Shown here: piece after piece, positions 12,404 to 26,037 of the stretch
How the letters are laid out: each line of letters opens with the position of its first letter
Numbering within the stretch: position 1 is the first letter of the stretch
Assembly: GCF_002865645.1 (NCBI RefSeq)
Contig: NW_020194684.1
Coordinates: 3,945,952-4,009,951 of the forward strand
DNA from: Hyaloscypha bicolor E
Lineage: Eukaryota; Ascomycota; Leotiomycetes; Helotiales; Hyaloscyphaceae
DNA length: 64,000 nt
Direction: 5' to 3'
Position numbers and translations under genes: made by a program
Notes under the pieces: generated by a model
Told to the model about the DNA's origin: nothing
Seen by the model: the letters and a program-made list of their open reading frames with translations, nothing else
Databases searched by the model: none

Positions 12404-13020
12404 ATGCCACCAATACCGACCCCCCTATCCGCTATGCGGACATTCTCCCTTTTCTCGAGACAAGCCTCCAAGTTTACACCTCTGTCAACCCGAAGACCAC
12501 TACCTGTACAACAGCTCTCGTCCATCCGCTTCGCACGTTCCTCATACTCGACGGAAGCCTCTCCCTCGCTAGCTCCTCAGCCAAAAGTAAAGTCGAAACC
12601 ACACGCCCCTCCCGCGACCAGGCGACCACCACAACCAGAATATGAGATGACTTTTACCTGCAAGCCATGTTCGACGCGGTCTACACATCGAGTTTCGAAA
12701 CAGGGGTATCACTATGGCTCTGTGCTTATTACTTGTCCCGAGTGTCGAAATAGACATATTATTTCGGACCATTTGAACGTCAGTAGAAGCTGTTGGGCGG
12801 CGAGAGGAGATGCTAATGGAGATAGATATTCGGAGATAAGCATATGACGATCGAGGATTTGATGAGGGAGCGAGGGCAGCTGGTGAAGAAAGGGACCTTA
12901 AGTGAAGATGGGGACTTGGAATTCTGGGAAGATGGGACCACCACGAAGCGGAGGAAGGAGAAGGGTGCGCCGGCGGCTGGAAAGGAACCGGGGGAGAGCG
13001 AGGTCAAGGGAATCGAATGA
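12404..13020 (+). CDS. ZIM17: DNL-type zinc finger protein, mitochondrial Hsp70 escort protein (Zim17/Hep1)
   Basis: Exons 12404-12778 and 12826-13020 are joined across a 47-bp GTCAGT...GATAG intron that has a TGCTAAT branch-like site, giving about 189 residues. The N-terminal 50 residues are rich in Arg/Ser and lack acidic residues, as expected for a mitochondrial presequence (an alternative ATG lies at 12434). The DNL zinc ribbon is complete: CKPC, then VSKQGYHYGSVLITCPEC, then RHIISDHLN. Across the intron it continues into IFGDKHMTIEDLMRERGQL, the conserved DNL tail. The family keeps mitochondrial Hsp70 soluble and supports protein import. Without the splice the conserved tail would be lost, which supports the intron. 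Confidence 0.9.
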
Positions 13021-15654
13021 AAGGCTCCGAAACCACAGCAAGGACGATAGGCCGGGATAGATGTGCAACAGATATAAGATTCTAGGTTTGTTTGGATTTA
13101 GCGGCATGATAGACGGCGTTTGGACCCCACTGTACTAGGACGAAGCTATGGCTGTAGGAATATCAGAGGCCAACTCTCAGGACCTCCGAAACAGAGACTT
13201 AGAAAGCCACGATGGCGAACGTCACTCCAATAACCGAGGCGCTGAATGATCTCGCAGGTTTGGTACAATAAAGTCCGCCAGGCTTGAATGTTCCAGAAAC
13301 TTAGCACAACGAATATTCTAGCGTATTTGGTACAATGAAATCTCCGGCCGGGCTTGAATGTCCCAAGGAATTCTGGTACACCGAACTACAGCAAGGCTTG
13401 AAGGCCCGGCGGTTTCGTCTCTACTCTTCTGCTAATCATCCCTTCTCTATGCTCTTTCATCCAATTTTGCCATAGGCATTTGACAAGCGCCCCATCCTCG
13501 ACAACAATACGAGCGAAAATCTGCTTCATGCACCCTTCCTCTTCTCCTTGCCTTTCGCCAACCGTTCTCCTAGGTTGGCATTCACTCTCTTGCTCTGTCG
13601 TCCCTTGTCACAGGTTGAATCGTCTGACACTGACCGCAGTGAGGCGGCCGTAAAAGCAGAAGATATCGCGATGAGAAAGAATGTCTTGGAGAAGGTGGCT
13701 TTTATACTCAAGAGCCCCTGGCTGTTTACCGCTACCGCTTTCTTGTTTTGTACCGTCTGAAAGCGGACTAGTGTTGTCACGTGCTACGCACAGGCCACAC
13801 ATAGGCCTATATATAGCTATTTCCCCGCCTTTAGGGCACCATCATTCCTTACTATTATACCAATATACACCCATATTATCCCCACAGCCCCTTCAGGCCT
13901 TGACAAGTGTCAACAGCAACGTATTGATGACAGTGCTTTTTTTTTAACACCTGCCTCCAAAAAAGTAATACTGCGCAAAGTTCGATTCACCAACAAGCAA
14001 CCTTTGCGACTGGTTTCTCGGCTCGATTCGTAGATGCACAATTCTTGCGTTATTGAAGAAAGAGCCCTAGATGATGAATTGGGACTGTCTCTCGAGCAAT
14101 CGACTTTGCAACCTCCCCAACATGGAGCAGAAGTGTTATTATATCTTCTCTCTCCAGAGAACTGAAGCAACATTCCTAGTCTATTCAGAACATTGCCTAC
14201 CACAACTCCACTCCACTCCCTTTCTCAACCATGCCACCATGCCACAAGATCTAGTGGATACTATACTACAGGCCCACGTTATCTAGACTTCCCTCCTAGT
14301 TCTTTTCCGCATCTTTGTCATAAAAACTCGAAGCATGAGAGCGCACGTGACATTTCATCCTCTCATTCATGGCAGCGAGTCAAACATTCAGAAGAGAGAT
14401 ATTACAGCACGCCATTGCAACAATACTCCAAGACGGTCCTTGATTGCTGCTTTATTACTTCCAGCAACACCCCGAGCTTTGCTCTGGAGACTCTTGAAGT
14501 TGACAGTCATTCCAAGAAACCACAGCTCTCTTCACGGTCACGCTGAGCTTCCCCAGGAAAGAGAGGGCCTCTAGCAGTTTATCAAAAGTTTACTTGACAG
14601 GAATGTCTTCCCTGATAGCTATTCATCCTATCCCTAACATTGGGACAAACTTACCTGCCAGATCCTTAGCCTAGAGACGAGCTTCAATTCGATTATCAAA
14701 AATGAGGTGCTCAACCATTATAGAAAAGTACTTGGGGGCCTGGCCATGGGGTACAATAGTTTCTACTACTCTGTCTATCTGCCATTGTACAACTTTGATT
14801 GCAAAATCGGGTTATGGGGACTGTCGGATATTTCTAGATCGCCTCGAGTATTCCGACCTGCATAAGGTAATGCACTCTTCCGTCCGTTCCACAGCAGCAA
14901 CGAGCGGCTGCACTTTGCAACGCTTCGGCGGGTCGCAGCTTGCTGAAGTTCACCAAGTTCTACTAGTGCCCACACTCAACTTTCTTTTTGCCAACATCCA
15001 ACTTGTTTTTGCAGGCACTGCAATTTTAGCTCCCTCGAGGAAGTTCTTGGTGGTCTGAACTCACCACTCAACTCCACAACCACAGCCTCGGCCCCTAAAA
15101 CCTCAACTCACCAAATTCTCGTGAATTATACCCTCATCATGTCTATCCCTTCTTTCTCCTCAATAATCATGGGGTCCCCCAGGCTTGTTAACAAGTCAAG
15201 TGTAAGTATCACGTGATTATTCTCTCACCAATCACAGTGTATTTTAATAAAATGTCAAAAAAATTGTTGCGCAGCTGGGATAGAGATTTAGCCTTAATAA
15301 GATTGCGCCTTATTGTGATTTAGTTGTGTTGAGGGGGAGGATTAGTTGGGTGAGCTTTAAGGAGTGTGATTTGATTGGCGTCCAGCTTAAAAGAGTGGAT
15401 CTTGGTTGGAGCGAGTCTTCTTAAGCGAAAAAAAAATAAAAGGAGCGTGAGGGGGTACTCCTCGAGTCAGACTCTCGGCCTATGAGAGGAATCGGAGAAA
15501 GAGTTTGAGTTGAAACGAAGTCTCGCGAAGTAGGAATATGGCTTGTAAATTATATAAAGTTTCAAGGTATCTTTTCTCATTCTCTACAACTCCGCTACCC
15601 TCATCACTCGTGCTGATAATGCCACGGAACACCACCAAATGCAAACCAATCAAC
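13021..15654. other. 2.6-kb gene-poor intergenic region
   Basis: No recognisable protein gene is present. The longest open frames are short, lack family-like features and overlap each other on both strands. The region contains three diverged copies of a 40-bp motif near its left end (13259-13410), and its last few hundred bp form the 3' flank of Utp20. Confidence 0.45.
13259..13410 (+). repeat. Three degenerate copies of a ~40-60 bp motif
   Basis: Copies at about 13259, 13326 and 13372 share TTTGGTACAAT (or TCTGGTACACC), then ten to fifteen variable bases, then GGCTTGAATG or GGCTTGAAGG and a CC-rich end. The copies are diverged, so this is an old tandem array. I do not recognise the family. 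Confidence 0.6.
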
Positions 15655-18600
15655 TCAATACTCATTTCTCCTCTTCGCATGCTCGGCTCCCCTCTCCTTC
15701 CTTCTTTCCTTCTTCCTCTCAACCTTCTTCCTTTTCCCTTCGCCAAAGCGCTCCGGCGCGCTAACAGCCTCCACCTTCCGCTTCGCACTCCGCTTCACCC
15801 TTCTTTCCTTCACCCCCTCTCTAACCCTCAGTAATGCCTCCGTATACTCCTTCGTGCCAACTTTGCGCTTCAAGTTTTCTATTATCACTTCGCTGCTTGA
15901 ACGCAGTGCTTCGTACCCGCTCTTGAACAAGTCGTCGGTGGAATATGGGATGGGTATTGAGGGGTCTGTGAGGTTTGAGAGCGGGAGAAGAAGTGTTTGG
16001 AGACTTAGGATTAGAGTTTCTGGTGTGAGTTTTGAGGTGAGAAGCTCCAGTAACTGCAGTGCGGAGGTCTTCGGTATCAACGCCGGTGCACGAGGTGGTG
16101 AAGTTTCTCTCCTCAAAATGAAACTCAGTCGTCCGAATAAATACTGCAGAGCCGTCCGCTCCTCCTTTTCAGCTTCCTCCTCGTCATCTTCATCGGATTC
16201 AGCATCCTGCGATGTGCCCCATTTCAAATCGTTGACCCCTGCGCAGCGACCAAGGAACACGAGATTCTTCACGATTTCATCTGCAAGGAGCTGCGTGAGA
16301 CCGGGCGTCTTGAACATATGTGCCGTGCGACGGATTAAGTCCCTGATGTCGTCATCACGGAGTTTGAGACCACCAGATCCTTTGAGTGGGAGACCTTCGA
16401 GGCCAGACTCCATGTTTGTTCGTGCGAAATCTGCGAAGAAGCTGCCAGTAAGGCGGGCAGCGGAGAGCTTGACCCATGCATGAGGGTATGAGAGGCAAAC
16501 TCGGATCGCGGACCAGAGGCCTTTTGTCTTTGGTGAGAGGAGAGTGTCAGGGAATTTCTGGACCAGGATAGAGGCTAATTGAAGTGCGGCGTAGATCTGC
16601 TCCCAGTCCGAGTCGCTATTCTCTGCAGTATTGATGGTAGATTGAATGCAGTCCAGAAGGATTGCCACATCGCTGTCATCAGTATCGTGCGAGTCGTAAT
16701 AAAATCCGTAGATCTGGAGTGACAGTCTCACCACTGATGGGTTGTCGCTTTCCTTGATCCAAGACCGAAGGAGAGCCAGGAAATTATTTAGTCGTTCTTC
16801 GTCAGCTTTCTTGAATATCTGTTTGATAACCTCGCCGGCTGCCATGCGGCACTTCTCGCCGTCATCGTTGGCGAGAACAAATATCAAAGGCACAAACATT
16901 GTCGCAGAGACTTCTTGAACGAACTCATCCGATGACTTGGAAAGCAGAAGATGGATGACTTCGAGAATTGACAATCGTCCTCCTTCTTGCTCATACTTCA
17001 GGTTTGCAATGATGAATGCAAGCTGCTTTGACCATCGATTTTTCTTCTGTGGATAATCTCGAAGGAATTGGAAGTATGCTCCACGAGCTAGATCTCGCGT
17101 ATCCTTATCCGGATTCGTGACCATCACAGTGCCAACGTAATCAAGAGTATCATAGACCACGGCGGTCTCGACTTTGGAATCCAAGACTGCTCGTAGGAAA
17201 TTGAACGTCACATGACGGCGCTCAGGCTCAGTCAAGTCATCTTTGAGTCTTGACAGCAATTCGTCGACAGCGGTATCCTTGACTGGTACGTCTGGCCTAT
17301 CTCGAAGTACAACTGAGATCAGCTTCAAGGCACCTTGTGATACGTCGGCAGCAGTTGATAAATTTGCAGAAATAGACTTTGTAGCTTCGGCAGCGGCGAC
17401 TCGGTAAAGGTTTGTGCCGTCGCTGGCAACTTTTAATGGTACTTTGACAATAGTAGTGAGCAGGCGGAAGGCAGCAACTTTCACTTCGTCCTCGGCCTGG
17501 ACCACAGCATCGCCAAGTATAGGAATGAAACCCGCCAAGTTGCTCGCGGTTCTTAGATTGTCGCATTTCTTCAGAACCGATCTGAGGACGTCGAAGGCAA
17601 ATCGCACCAGTTTGTAGGTGTAGACAGTCGTGCTTCCTCTCTCGCCAGCCCTTTTAGCGCCCTTCTGGATAAGGTACTTCTTCAATCGGTAATCATCTTT
17701 CACTTTCTCTTGGGGCTTTTCGCTATTGTAGACATCTTGGATGACTTCGTAGCAGAATATCAAGCTATCTCGGCTTTGGGCAGCTGAATTCTTGAGCAAG
17801 CCATTGCAAATTCGATTCAGAAGCTCGTCAATCTTTCTCACCATTCGTAGATTGAGTTTCTCCTTTAGCAGGACTTGAATCGGTCGTACAAGGTCTGTCA
17901 GTCGACTTAAAGTAGCTGTCCTGGCAATCAACTCCATCGAATCGTGACTTTTGCTGCTCTTAACTTCCTTCATCTTGCTCACATACTCTTCTGCATCCTT
18001 CTCCTGGCCAGTAGCGCCAAAGATATCATCCATGATAATGGCTACTATTGATGGGAGGCAGTAGTCCAAATCTCCAGGGGCGTATTCTGGAGTCGTGGCA
18101 ACGAGAATCGAATGCATGGTATACGAGAGGACGTGGAGTTGGTAACCTCGAGCTAAAGCACCACGCAACTCCTTGAGAACAAAGCCAAAGCACGACGGGC
18201 CGAGCAGCACACATATCTTGGTCAGTGTATCCCGCGTCATATCCCGAGACTCCTGTGCTTTACTTCTCAAAATGTGGCAAATGTCCGTCAAGACAGCGGG
18301 CAACCTTTCATTCAACTGTTCTGGAGGCAGAAGTTTGAGAAGCCTGACAATGATGATGGCGACTGGAACTCGTAGACTGACGGTCGATTCATCTTTGTCA
18401 TGAAGATAAACAGTAAGAGGTGGCAAAATGTTTAACGTGAGGTCGTCGGCAAGCTTCTGCTGCTTTGGCATCGTCCTTGCCAATGTGCTTGCTTTCTTCG
18501 GTGCTGCTTCTGTGCCAGGTTCAGATGGTTCTAGTGCTGCAAGAGCCAGGGCATCGATGACTTTGCCAAGCAAACGGATAATCTGCTTCTCGAGTTCTGG

Positions 18601-21600
18601 CTTTGCTTCAATATAACCGATAAACCGTCGGAGCATTGCCCTATATTGAGGCCATTCCAAGGAACCTGCAAGGATCCCAACAGTTGTTGTGGCTTCAGCA
18701 GCAAGATTGTGCGCATCATTCCCCTCAGCCCGATCAAAAATAAAATGCTCGATAGCCGGGATAAAGAAGTGGCCGACATTCTTGCCAGTAAGCTCCCCTC
18801 TTTCTGCAGCTGCAGACAATTGTCCGAGTGCACCAGATTGCCGACCCTTCCCAGCTGTCAAGATATTATTGAAGAAGGATGACTCGAGTTCATCCTCCCC
18901 AGCGAGGAGACCATGCATATCGCTGACTTCTGACCATGTAGGAAATATGCGGACAAGATGGGCCATAACCTTCAAATATTCTCGCCGAATTACTTCCGAT
19001 GGTTCTCGAGCCCCTGTAAAGAGGGCTGGCATGAGAATCGACGAAAGCATATTCTTGAAAGCTGTTTGTTCTGACTCCTCGTCGGCTTTGCCAGCTGTAT
19101 TGACGAATTGACAGATTCCATCAGAGGAGTTTGAGGATAGAATTCCGAATTCCTCGTCATGCCGAATATAATAGAGCATATTGAACAGCAAAGGGGTCCA
19201 TTGGCGAGCCGTGAAAGAAGTCTCTCTTGGTGTATTGATACTGTTGAATGCCTTCAGTCGTCGATCATAATCAGGCTCATCGAGGCGCCCTTCCACAAAC
19301 GAATTCAGGTCAACGCAGAGTCCAGCAACGTCACCGATCACAGGATCCTTTTGCGAGTAGACCATGAGAACTCGAGATAGTACCTCACGTGATTGTTTGT
19401 CCTTGAAGAATCCGAATAGCGAGGTGACAGTGTTGAAAACTTTCTCCTTTAGATTGTCGTCGTTTTGCAGCTCATATAGCGGGACAAAGTGTTCAAGAGC
19501 GAGTAGTAAACCACCTTTAGTTTTGGGACTAACACGGCGTGAAGGTTGATCGAGTAAAAAAATTGAGACATCTACCAGGTTCCTAGCCTGAGATGAAGTT
19601 GTGACAAATGGCGCAAGCTCGGATACTGTTTCCACAGAAGCTTCAAGGAGATCTTTGCTTATATCATGTTGGCCTCGAAGGACACCACCAATTTGAATCA
19701 AAAATTGGTCCATATTGGGTGTGAGCAGTTCTTCCATGACCTTTCCTGCAATCTCGCCATAGACATCTTGCTGAGCCAATTTGACAACATTCTTGATGAT
19801 ATTCAAGGCAAATAACTTCACTTCATCTTTCGATTTCTGAGGTGCCAAACATTCAGCGACTTTGGGTAGAACCTGTTTGTTGCAACCCATGAAGAGGGCC
19901 ATCTTCTCTGAGGCAGACCACGTTGAGATCAATTTGAGGATGACTGACACGCCTTGAGCAGTCTCAATCGGAAGATTGTCAAGTCGAGGTGAGATAATTT
20001 CTTTGTTGATTGTGTTGATGTAGGGCAGCCATTCAAATTCTAGAGCATTCGTGAAGAGAAGAATTAGACACTTCAAGCCAGTCTGGCGGACAACTTTGAG
20101 CAAAGACGTCTGACTGGTCTGATCATCTGTTTGCTCGATCTCCTGGTGGTCATCTTCCAACTGTCGTGACGCACGAACGATGCAATAAAGCACTGGATCC
20201 AACAATTTCATCGTAAAAGGCGTGATTTTAGTGCCAAGCTCCTTCAGTACGCCCTGCATCATATGGACGAATCCGACCTGCTTCCTGGCGCTCAAAATTT
20301 CTTTCTCGAATATGAAATCTTGAAGCAGAACATTTTGTATCAGAGAGATGTCTCTCAGCTCGCCAAGTGCGATGTCCAAGAACCCTCCAATATCTTCGAG
20401 GGCAAGATTCCGCAAAATCGTCAGCCTTCGAGCTTCCATCCCCGCTCTCCCACTTGCTGCACCTTTCCGAGAAATCGACCGGCCATAAAGAAGTCTCAAC
20501 AGTACGGGCATCAAACTTTCGCGGTGTTCATGCTGAACTAAAGTGTCGCCTTGAAGTAGGATAGCTATCTCATCCTTGAATCTTGCCTCATCCAGCAGAT
20601 TGAGCAGATTTTCCTCGTAAGGCTTTATGCTTGAATTTTTCCACGTGAACATGGCCTTCAGTGCTGATTTCTGAATTTCGATATCACCGTTGGCAAGGAG
20701 TTGAAGAAGCGCATTGTAGACTTCGTCTGCTTTGAAGAGCGTCTTCGTATTCAAGAAAAGTCCAAATAGATCAAGCTGAGCTTTCTGGTCTTTCCTTGTC
20801 CAGTCACTTACGACAGGTTCATTATCCTCATCGGTCTGCTCCATTTCGTCACCTGCACGTCCAGCCCATGAGAGGAACATGGGAACAAGCTGACGAGAGC
20901 GCTTCTCAGCTATTCCTGGAGCAGCAGAGAGTACTCGAAGGGCTTGCGCTCTCGCTGAGGTCGGCCGGGCAGACACAAGTTCCTGAGCAGTAGCAAAATT
21001 GTGAAGCATCGTATCCCGTGCATTGGTAACTTGTGATTGCGCATCTTTCGCCAACTCATCCAATTTCATGAGATTAGAGCATTCGAAATCTGTCAGCCCG
21101 TTGTTGTGTAGCTGCTCGACATTCCGGCCGGCACCATCCCATGCCATCGAAGGTTCCTCGAGCCACTCGAAGGCAAGCCTAGTAACAGCTTCTTCACCGT
21201 CTTTCGATTCTGCTATTTGCTTCAATGACGCCGATGCGTCTTCCCAAACTTGAGCAAATTTGACAGTAAGCATGCCAAAGCAAAATGCAGGGATCGCTTG
21301 TTTAAGCCACGATTTTGGTGCCTGGCTGGGGTACAGCGTCGCGAGCTTTCGGATATGCATCGAGGCAGTGCGTGCGGTTTGCAAGTCAAGCGGCGTTTGC
21401 TCAATCATGATCATTGCGGATAGCGCCTCGGAGCTTGAACCGTGATTGACGGCATAGATATGATCCAGGAGCCGTAAAGAAAGAAGTCGTAGATCGTGAG
21501 ACGCGGTAGAGAGATTTGATATCAGAGAGAAAGTTAGGAGGTCGGAATCGATTTCGGAATCTGAGTTGTTGATGGACGATTCTGTGTTTGGAGTTGGAAA

Positions 21601-23591
21601 TGCCTTGAGACTCGTCTCATAATCCAGCAGAGCTTCTAGAAAATTTGGTACCCGGGCGTATCGTGGAGCAGCTGCTCGTAGCAGTGGCTCTAATGATCGG
21701 TCCACCTCACCTGCCCCTTTGGTCATCCTTGAAAAGGCGCTGAAGCCTCGGCCAACAATGAAATTGGCCTCTTCTGGAGCAAGGGAGGAGGAAGGTCGTA
21801 GAGCGAGCTTAAGTTTGCGAAGAAGGATTTCCGCTATTCTCGCATTTGTCGATGGATGCACGACTGTGCTATTAAGAACCTCGAGCAGAGCATTGTACTT
21901 CGGCAAACAACGATCATGCCAAGTGGCTGGACTGCGGTCGTACACGGCAGGTGAAGCCTGTTCCGGAAAAGGAGACACTTCTAGACGTTCAAACTTGCTG
22001 ACAATTTGATCCTGCCAGGACTGGGGTAGCGTAAATCCATCTTTCCCATATCTACTTGGAAGTACCCCAGAAGACACCATTTTTGGTAACATGACGGATA
22101 AGGTGTCTCCATTATCTGCATCCGACCAATGCGCAACAATGAATCTAATCAGAACATCAATACGATGCGGCTACCTCGAGGCAAACAGATGACATACCGT
22201 TGAAAATAGGGTAAAACGATGCTTTTAAATCTTTCCGGTTCCGCATCAGAGATGTACGAGCAAAGTGTGAGGAACCATTTCGCCAAAGGCTCCTTGGTCA
22301 AAGAGTCCATAAACGTTGAAATGAAAGGGATCATGGCATCCATGGGGGCGTACTGGAGGGTGATGGCAACGCTATGTATCAGGCCATTCCAAATATCCAG
22401 ATCAACTTCATGTTGTATAACAAAACCTGAGTGCTTGGATACAACCTTCAAAACATTTGACAATGCTTTGAGAAGCCCTGGCCAATCGCTGATCCGGGAA
22501 CCTTTTCGAACTCCTGCCACAATGCCAATCATCCGCGAGGAAAGAAGCAGAGAACGGCAAGCACTCGCTTCCTTTGACTCTACGAACGATTCAACTGAGG
22601 AATTTGTAAGCTCGATGACAGTTCCGAGCAGTTCTCCGAAAGTGTCCGAACTGCTGTGATGAACCATGCTGGTCAAAACTCCGCAGACGACGTTCATCCA
22701 TGCTGAAGGCTCTTTCAAGCCTAAGTCCTTTTTGTCAAGGGCCAATACCAAGGCACGGAAAATCGAAGGTCCAGTAGTATGTAAGCTCAGTCCGTTCCCT
22801 TTCATAGCTTCCGCGAACATAGTCATTAACCCGTGATAGTACAATCCAAACTCTTTTGTGCCCAACATGCTATCAAGATCTGCTTTTGCATGTTTCATAA
22901 TAAGAGGCAGAGCGTTCTCTCTTTGTCCAGGTGCTCCTGCTTTTTTGACCAAGAAACTCATAGCCTCTCCCGCAAAGCGTGCAATGTGGGGTCGTTGTCG
23001 GTGCTTTCCCAACAGAGGGGCCATTAAATCATATGTAGGACGAAGATCTGGCACGACAAGCTTCGACAGATACTTGAAAAGAAATGCCAGGCTCGTAAAA
23101 CTCCATTCAATGACTTCCACATCTTGAGGCATACCTGCTATCGAGGTAATGAGTTCCAACGCATTCGAAAAATGCCTTTCAAATCGCGGTCCCAAATCAT
23201 GTGCAAAATCTGTCATCAACTCCAGCAAAGGTTCCACAGACTCTCTCTGCTTCTTCTCAAGATATGTGACCAATATTTCCATAATCTTGTCCTCGAAATG
23301 TAGAATTTGTGGTAGGCTGTCGCACATTGGGAGGACATCTTGGGTGAAGCTGATAAAGCCCTCCGACATATTAAGTTCCTGCCATTTCTCCAATCCCGTC
23401 CTAAAATATGATGTATTCGTAGAGAGGTCTTCGGCGTCGATATCATGGCGGCGAACTCTTCGTATCGGGTCGAGCGAGTTTAACTTCGAGATTTTTGTGG
23501 TGAATGATTCCCATCGGTGATTTTTGTGGTGGGCAGTGCCTTTCTTCACCCTTCGAGTCTTGATAATCCGACCTGAGGCATTGGCCGGCAT
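15655..23591 (-). CDS. UTP20: U3 snoRNP / SSU processome scaffold protein Utp20
   Basis: Exons 23591-22198 and 22144-15655 are joined across a 53-bp intron (GTATGT...TTAG). The splice restores FQR-FIVAHWSDADNG in frame and gives about 2627 residues, which matches the usual length of this HEAT-repeat giant. The N-terminus MPANASGRIIKTRRVKKG, then HRWESFTTKISKL and DPIRRVRRHD, is characteristic of Utp20. Most of the protein is alpha-helical HEAT-like repeats, including the conserved centre around VPVAIIIVRLLKLLPPEQL. The C-terminus is strongly basic and low-complexity (KRKVEAVSAPERFGEGKRKK), as expected for a nucleolar RNA-binding tail. The family is required for 18S rRNA maturation. It shares a 257-bp promoter region with the divergent CWF19-like gene. 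Confidence 0.95.
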
Positions 23592-23848
23592 GTTGAATTG
23601 GTTTTTCGTGAACTCGCAACGAGCTCATGAATACGTTCGTGGAGAAGATTTCACTGCAGTTCACAAAATAATTCTCAAGGCGGGGAAGGCAGAGCAGCAG
23701 AATCGCTTTTTATGGCTAGCGCGGAGCTAAGATAGAGCTCTCTCGATAAGCTTCGAAAAACCTCGTCGCGTCCCGCGAACCACTTCACAACACCACTACC
23801 AATTTGCTTTGCATTGCTCTGCCTCGACGCCTGGTACTGAATCGAACC
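23592..23848. promoter_or_regulatory. Shared bidirectional promoter region, UTP20 and CWF19-like gene
   Basis: Only 257 bp separate the two start codons of these divergent genes. Both are RNA-processing genes, so co-regulation from this interval is plausible. I cannot assign individual elements. Confidence 0.5.
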
Positions 23849-25594
23849 ATGGCGTCCAAGGTGTTGGTGTCTTCTTCTATTTAGATTTCCCCTCCTCTTC
23901 TTTGCCAATTCTAGGAAGCAAGCTAACATCTCACAGCATTGTCCTCGGCGACGTCAATGGGCAATTACAGGCCGTTTTCAAGAAGATCTCGACTCTGCAT
24001 GAGAAGAACAAGTTCTCCCTTGCTATTGTTGCGGGCAACTTATTCTCTGGAGATGACGACTCCGTCTCCGACCTCCTGGCTGACAATATCTCTATTCCAC
24101 TCCCGACTTACTTTACCGTTGGCACAACCCCTCTACCTCAGCGGATCATTGACAAAATCGAGAAAGATGAGGAGGTAAGTATCCATTCACTTGTATTCTT
24201 TTACTATCCCGACTGACTTTCAACAGATTTGTCCCAACCTCCACTTTCTTGGAAAGCGAAGCACGACCAAAACTTCCGAGGGCATCAAGATTGTTACACT
24301 CGGTGGCAGACTCGACGAGACAATAGTTGGAGGCCTGTCAAAAGAACAATATCTCCCGTTCCATACAGTTGGCGATGCCAAAGCTCTGCATGGTGCGAAT
24401 TCGGCCGACATTCTACTCACTACCACATGGCCAGCCTCCATCAGGAATGGCTCGAAGATCCCATTGGCGGAGGGCGTAATGCTTCCTATAGGACAGGAGC
24501 ATATCGCCGATCTTTGTGCTGCCCTTAGGCCCCGGTACCACTTCTCATCATCCCTGGACAGCTTTTTCGAAAGAGAGCCCTTCTTTCACAGTCCTACAGC
24601 GGACACACCTGATGTCAAGCCAGTCACTCGATTTATCTCTCTCGCAGCCCACGGCAACTCGAAAAAGCAAAAGTCTCTCTATGCATTCTCCCTTCCATCT
24701 TCTGTTGACACTACGGCGCCACTGCCTACAGGTACCACAATATCTCCACTTCTCCGACCCAAAAAGCGACCAACTCTCGACCCTGAGCCTTATTCCAGGT
24801 ATGGGAACCACGACGGGTATCGAAATAAACGAGGCAAAGGACATCGAGGCCAGAGGCAACCTCCACCGGGTCCCGGAGAGTGCTTCTTCTGCCTTTCTAA
24901 TCCGAATCTAGCGACACATCTTATCTCTTCGATTGGCGATGACGCCTATCTCACGATTGCTAAAGGCCCACTAACCACATCTACAACATATTCTCAGCTT
25001 GGCGTTGACTTTCCCGCTCACGCCCTCATTATCCCCCTGACACACTCACCCACTCTCGCACTTATCACCGAAGAAGACAACGCCAGGGAGAAGACCTTCG
25101 TCGAAATGACCAGGTTCAAGAAAGCCCTGCAAGAAATGGTCGCCGAGCGCAGCAACAACAAATTAGGCGCAGTCACATACGAGATCAGCAAAGCCAACGG
25201 TGTTCACACTCACTGGCAATTCATTCCCATGCCCCAGGAGACGATCAGCAAAGACTTGGTCGAAGCTGCGTTCCGCGTTGAAGCCGAAAATCTATCTTAT
25301 CCCCCCTTCCAGACTCGAGATCCCGGCATCGGTAAAGACGACGGCGATTTCTTCCGGGTCTGGATCTGGACGCCGCCGAGCGAGGAGAAGAGCGAGGGTA
25401 GCACCAAATGTCTAACCATGCCCTTCGATGATAGCTTGCGATTCTCGCTCCAATTCGGCAGAATCGTGTTGGCGAAGTTGTTGCAGCTTGAGAAGAGAAC
25501 CCAGTGGAGGGATTGTGCGCAGTCGGAGGAGGAAGAGAAGAAAGATATCGAGGCATTCAAGGCGGCGTTTAAGGAGTTTGATTTTACGCTTTAG
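23849..25594 (+). CDS. CWF19-like protein (Drn1-type, lariat debranching/spliceosome associated)
   Basis: Three exons are inferred: 23849-23862, 23937-24174 and 24227-25594, giving about 539 residues. The 14-nt first exon encodes MASK and is joined with an imperfect donor to VIVLGDVNGQLQAVFKK, an N-terminal metallophosphoesterase-like (CwfJ N) segment. The second intron (GTAAGT...CAACAG) has a CTGAC branch-like site. Downstream lies the CwfJ C-terminal domain 1, a HIT-like fold, with PGPGECFFCLSNP, HLISSIGDDAYLTIAKG and the histidine motif VHTHWQFIPMP, followed by the second C-terminal domain (FFRVWIWTPP). A Gly/Arg/Lys-rich linker separates the halves. The family assists debranching of intron lariats. 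The first exon boundary is the least certain part. Confidence 0.88.
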
Positions 25595-26037
25595 GATAGG
25601 GGAGGTTGGATACCCAAAAGTCATGGTGGACGCATTTACGGAGTTTGGGGGAGCGGCATATGAAGTTCAGAATATCATTGCGGTCTTGAGGACTGGTACG
25701 GCCGCATGCATTAGATTTACAAGCTCAGCGCGCATATTTGCTGGACGAAAGCTTCGTTCGGTAAATTAACAGTGTTATCTTACATTTCCTTTGCTTCGAT
25801 TGCTACTTATTGTGAGTTGGCCAAGGAGTTTGCTCTACCTTCAATTCAGGAAGTCTTCCCGGTGCCGGTGTTCAAACCCCCCAATGTTCCAGGAGGACGT
25901 AACACATTACATCGCGCCTATACCTAGAAATTAAGAAGAGAGCTGGGTGAGAAGACCATGCTGTTTGTGTTCTACAAGATAATGTTGGTACATTGATCCA
26001 CACATCCGACATCACAAACTCAGCCTTACCTTCACCT
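25595..26037. other. Intergenic region
   Basis: This convergent 3'-to-3' spacer lies between the CWF19-like gene and the unknown minus-strand gene. I see no feature beyond possible 3' untranslated sequence. Confidence 0.4.
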
